A stretch of 64,000 bases of DNA from an uncultured Eubacteriales bacterium (GTDB lineage Bacteria; Bacillota; Clostridia; Oscillospirales; CAG-382), in contig CAKSOW010000001.1 of assembly GCA_934479825.1 (NCBI GenBank), forward strand, positions 62,001 through 126,000. Reading direction: 5' to 3'. Shown piece by piece: positions 61,465-64,000 of this stretch (position 1 is its first letter; each line of letters begins with the position of its first letter). Under the pieces are notes generated by a model. The model ran no database searches, was not told the DNA's origin, and worked only from the letters and a program-made list of their open reading frames with translations. The position numbers and the translations under genes are program-made.

Positions 61465-61717
61465 AGAAGTGCGTACCGAAAGGTACGCACTTCTGAGCGT
61501 GTCGCAAAACTGCGTTTTACGACACGGAAACAGATTCGTACGCTCGCGCCTCATGCCAAAAAGCTCCGCTTTTCGACACGCGCGAATCTATCGGTGAAAA
61601 ATCCGTGGCACATGTCCCCGGATTTTTCAAATTTTTATTAAAATCGGGCTTCGCCCGAAAAATCTTATAGACTTTTGCAACAATCTGAGAAGTGCGTACC
61701 GAAAGGTACGCACTTCT
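61465..61717. mobile_element. MITE-like element bounded by identical palindromic hairpins
   Basis: The same 30-bp palindrome (13-bp arms AGAAGTGCGTACC around a GAAA loop) occurs at 61465-61494 and 61688-61717. The inner flanks are imperfect inverted repeats too (TGTCGCAAAA versus TGTTGCAAAA on the other strand), giving ~46-bp terminal inverted repeats around 253 bp. The inside has small hairpins and no ORF of note. No transposase is in the window. Confidence 0.6.
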
Positions 61718-61724
61718 TTTTCTT
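61688..61724 (+). terminator. Terminator formed by the right-hand copy of the palindrome
   Basis: The 61688-61717 hairpin is followed by TTTTCTTC, so this copy can terminate. The left copy at 61465 has no T run. Confidence 0.6.
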
Positions 61725-61732
61725 CATACAAA

Positions 61733-61963
61733 TCACTCCGGAATTGTGTGAACCGTGAGGTTCTGTACAATGTCCGTCATTTCTTTTTTGCTTGCCGCAT
61801 GTCGCGCAAGATCAATCACCTCGCGCTTTTCGCTATCCGAAAGATTGGTAAAGACCGTCATCGCGGCGGCGTTCTGACAGAAAGCGGCTGCAAGCCCTTG
61901 CGGCAGATCCGAAAATTCGTTTAAAGCGGAGGTCGGAAGTTCCGCTTTGTTTGATTTATGCAT
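61733..61963 (-). CDS. Small protein of unknown function
   Basis: 76 residues. The second half (FTNLSDSEKREVIDLARHAASKKEM) resembles the short C-terminal helical segment of the YdeI/OmpD-associated protein family, which occurs in stand-alone form in Firmicutes. No catalytic motif is seen. The hairpin at the MITE-like element lies 16 bp downstream of its stop and may end it on the minus strand. No clear promoter was found. Confidence 0.7.
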   Translation of the reverse strand: MHKSNKAELPTSALNEFSDLPQGLAAAFCQNAAAMTVFTNLSDSEKREVIDLARHAASKKEMTDIVQNLTVHTIPE

Positions 61964-62053
61964 AAAATCACCGTCCGAAAATAAGATAGGGGAGAACTAT
62001 GCTTATTTTTTACGGACGGCGTCTTTTTATTCAATTTTTGCAGTAAAACAGGC

Positions 62054-62542
62054 TTAACCCTTTAAAAAATCCCGCAACAGCTTTCCGTTCGGTACCAAAT
62101 CGTCAAAGTCTCCGCCGCAAGCGGCAAGCGTACGGATGAGCGTGGAACTGACAGCCGAATAGCACGGCGATGCCGGTAAAAACAGCGTTTCTGCCTCGAA
62201 CCCGTATTTCCGGCGGCATAGCTCGCGATTGTACTGCGCCATTTCGATCTCATAGGTAAAATCCTTTTCGTTTCGGACACCCTTTACAAGCGTCGGACGA
62301 CCATGTTCAGCCATGTAATCAATGAGCATTCCGTCATATAGATCAGCCGTCACGCCGGGAATGTCCTTGATAGCGTCCTCCACTAAGGCAAGTCGCTTTT
62401 GGGAGCAAAGCAGATAGTTTTTGGCGGAATTGTGAGCCACTAAAACTGTTACGTGATCAAAGATTCCTGCCGCACGGCGAACGATATCCAAATGCCCGAT
62501 GGTAATCGGGTCATAACTGCCGGGCAAAAGAGCGCATCTCAT
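62054..62542 (-). CDS. coaD: Phosphopantetheine adenylyltransferase
   Basis: 162 residues. Nucleotidyltransferase motif PGSYDPITIGHLDIVRRA at the N-terminus (T/HxGH type) and C-terminal SSTLIRTLAACGGD. It adenylates 4'-phosphopantetheine to dephospho-CoA. The ATG overlaps the rsmD stop by 4 bp, the common rsmD-coaD arrangement, and implies coupled translation. Confidence 0.97.
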   Translation of the reverse strand: MRCALLPGSYDPITIGHLDIVRRAAGIFDHVTVLVAHNSAKNYLLCSQKRLALVEDAIKDIPGVTADLYDGMLIDYMAEHGRPTLVKGVRNEKDFTYEIEMAQYNRELCRRKYGFEAETLFLPASPCYSAVSSTLIRTLAACGGDFDDLVPNGKLLRDFLKG

Positions 62543-63144
62543 TTTGATGATTCCTCCGAAGATTCCGAGTTTTCCGTTATGTCTGATTCCGGCATTTCCA
62601 ACATCGTAATGTAAACTCTGCCGTAGCGGTATTTGCGGCGGAATCTTAATCCGTATACATCTTCGTTCTCTGTGAAGCGGTCAACATCGGATTCGCAGAC
62701 CACAATGGCGCCGGACGCTAAAATTCCGGCACGCGAAACCTTTTTTAATACCTCATCCTTGACATCTTTGGCATAGGGCGGATCCAAGAATACAAGGTCG
62801 AACTTCTCACCTTTGGCGGCCGCCGCTTTTAAATACTCACTGTAATCCATGCGTGAAATGCGGCATTGTTTCATAAGGCCGGTGTTCTTGGCATTATTCT
62901 TGATGATCTCAACAGCCCCGACGTTGTCGTCGATCATGACGGCGCTTTCTGCACCGCGGCTAAGCGCCTCCAAGGCAAGCTGACCGGAGCCGCAGAATAA
63001 ATCAAGCACGCGTCTGCCGTCTAACTCAAACTGTATCGCACTGAATAACCCCTCTTTGACGCGTTCTGCCGTCGGGCGCGTCACATCGTCGCCGGGGAGC
63101 GTCTCTAAGGTGCGTCTGCGTGCCGTTCCTGCAATAATTCTCAT
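62539..63144 (-). CDS. rsmD: 16S rRNA (guanine(966)-N(2))-methyltransferase RsmD
   Basis: 201 residues. N-terminal RIIAGTARRRTL, the SAM-binding DLFCGSGQLALEALSRG (~47-63), and the catalytic DPPYAK (~120) typical of RsmD. It methylates G966 of 16S rRNA. The C-terminal ~20 residues are Ser/Glu-rich and probably disordered. It starts 30 bp after uvrC and overlaps coaD, so uvrC-rsmD-coaD may be one operon. Confidence 0.96.
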   Translation of the reverse strand: MRIIAGTARRRTLETLPGDDVTRPTAERVKEGLFSAIQFELDGRRVLDLFCGSGQLALEALSRGAESAVMIDDNVGAVEIIKNNAKNTGLMKQCRISRMDYSEYLKAAAAKGEKFDLVFLDPPYAKDVKDEVLKKVSRAGILASGAIVVCESDVDRFTENEDVYGLRFRRKYRYGRVYITMLEMPESDITENSESSEESSK

Positions 63145-63174
63145 ATCTTTATTTTCCTTTCACGTTATCCATCG

Positions 63175-64000
63175 TTATTTTTCGGGTTCTTCTTTCAGAT
63201 ATTCCATAATATTTGCCGCAATTTCCGGCGTTATGCCCTTAACCTTGCAAAGTTCGTCCAAAGTGGCATTTTTTAAAGCAGCTGTGGTTTTAAAAGCTTC
63301 GTACAGGGCCTTTGCCTTGGCTTCGCCGACACCTTTGACATTGGTAAGTTCCGTTTTCTTCATGCGTTTTCGGCGGGCGGCATCCATTTTGGAAAAGGTA
63401 AAGCGATGTACTTCCTCTTGGATTTTGTAAATAAAATTGAAGAGCAGCGCATCCTTGGCAATACTGATTTCATGCTCGCCGTCCGTAATGGTGCGCGTTT
63501 TGTGAAAGCTGTCTTTCACCATGCCGAAAATTGGAATATCGACACCACAGTCAAGGGCGGCTTGCCGGACGGTTGACACATGGCCGACACCACCGTCAAG
63601 CAAGATCAGATCCGGCGGCACCGAAAGGGAAGTGGTGTCCTCTTTATCCGTCAGATGAGCAAAACGACGCGAAAGCGCTTCGCGCATGGAGGCGTAATCG
63701 TCCACGCCGTCTGTGGTGCGGATAGAAAAAGCGCGGTAATCGCTTTTTTTGAAACGTCCGTTTTCGAGAACAATCATGCCGCAATAAATATCGCTGTCGC
63801 CGCTGTTAGAAATATCGTAACTCTCAATCCGTTCGGGGACGATTTCAAGCTCCAATGCGCTCGCAAGCCGTATCAAAAGGGATGAATCGTTCTCGTCCTG
63901 CCGTTCTTTGGTGCGAATCGCCTCGGCGGCATTCTGCACAGCCATATCGCATAATTCCTTGTTTTTTCCCTTTTGCGGCGTATGGAGTTTTACGGCATGC
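63175..64000 (-). CDS. uvrC: Excinuclease ABC subunit UvrC, C-terminal part (5' end outside window)
   Basis: About 275 C-terminal residues are visible; the frame stays open to the window edge (KLHTPQKGKNKELCDMA precedes the first in-window ATG at 63945). The RNase H-like endonuclease domain has YDISNSGDSDIYCGMIV and LILLDGGVGH, which hold the acidic residues for the 5' incision. The C-terminal tandem helix-hairpin-helix (VKGVGEAKAKALYEAF and VKGITPEIAANI) binds DNA. UvrC makes both cuts with UvrB, encoded at 5.7 kb. Confidence 0.97.
   Translation of the reverse strand, partial: HAVKLHTPQKGKNKELCDMAVQNAAEAIRTKERQDENDSSLLIRLASALELEIVPERIESYDISNSGDSDIYCGMIVLENGRFKKSDYRAFSIRTTDGVDDYASMREALSRRFAHLTDKEDTTSLSVPPDLILLDGGVGHVSTVRQAALDCGVDIPIFGMVKDSFHKTRTITDGEHEISIAKDALLFNFIYKIQEEVHRFTFSKMDAARRKRMKKTELTNVKGVGEAKAKALYEAFKTTAALKNATLDELCKVKGITPEIAANIMEYLKEEPEK

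Noticed and set aside
61495..61687. CRISPR-like array between the two palindromes near 61.5 kb
   Set aside because: Only two repeat copies with a single 193-bp gap, no spacer pattern, and no cas genes.

Overview
This 64 kb window looks like a chromosomal segment of an anaerobic, Gram-positive member of the Clostridia (Bacillota), probably from a gut-type habitat. The reasons are: oxygen-independent metabolism (class III ribonucleotide reductase, A-type flavoprotein, old-yellow-enzyme-like reductase); Gram-positive features (SLH proteins, QueT, BioY, a clostridial-type Ddl); near-consensus TTGACA-17-TATAAT promoters; strong AGGAGG-type ribosome sites; and carbohydrate-related genes (glucuronate isomerase, GH127-like enzyme, secreted SGNH proteins). 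I cannot name a genus from the sequence.

Layout. 1-3.9 kb: reductive operon (OYE-like reductase, SDR, FAD flavoprotein cut by the window edge) with a divergent AraC regulator. 4-11.8 kb: uxaC, uvrB, a two-component pair, a TIM-barrel isomerase/epimerase and a hemolysin-III family protein. 11.9-15.4 kb: an apparent cysK-HD-nadA-Rrf2 operon with a perfect operator-like palindrome at its start, flanked by two copies of a diverged double-hairpin repeat. 15.4-21.7 kb: GNAT, radical-SAM/SPASM, trxB, then nrdD fused to a redoxin domain, nrdG and an HD protein; two NrdR-like boxes precede nrdD. 22-26.2 kb: hydrolase, membrane-anchored MurF-like ligase, ddl, bioY. 26.2-32 kb: two tandem SLH proteins, a HAD phosphatase, a GH127-like protein and a flavodiiron protein. 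32-38.5 kb: rlmB, a degenerate P-type-ATPase-like membrane protein, a secreted SGNH protein and a secreted stalk-domain protein. 38.6-47.6 kb: preQ1-riboswitch-queT, ftsH, and gltB-gltD behind a leader hairpin. 47.6-50.5 kb: XRE regulator with an autoregulatory-looking operator, tRNA-Leu and tRNA-Ala, a truncated ORF with its own terminator, and a DNA-alkylation-repair group. 50.7-61.5 kb: two giant paralogous multidomain secreted proteins built around an SGNH core. 61.5-64 kb: a MITE-like element, a small unknown gene, coaD, rsmD and the C-terminal part of uvrC.

Most genes are housekeeping. The least ordinary parts are the probable pseudo-P-type ATPase (33.2-35.6 kb) beside a secreted SGNH protein, the three-member SGNH family with two giant tandem paralogs, the NrdD-redoxin fusion next to trxB, and several small regulatory elements (Rrf2-type operator, NrdR boxes, gltB leader hairpin, XRE operator, MITE-like repeat). 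No CRISPR array, rRNA, complete prophage or transposase was seen.
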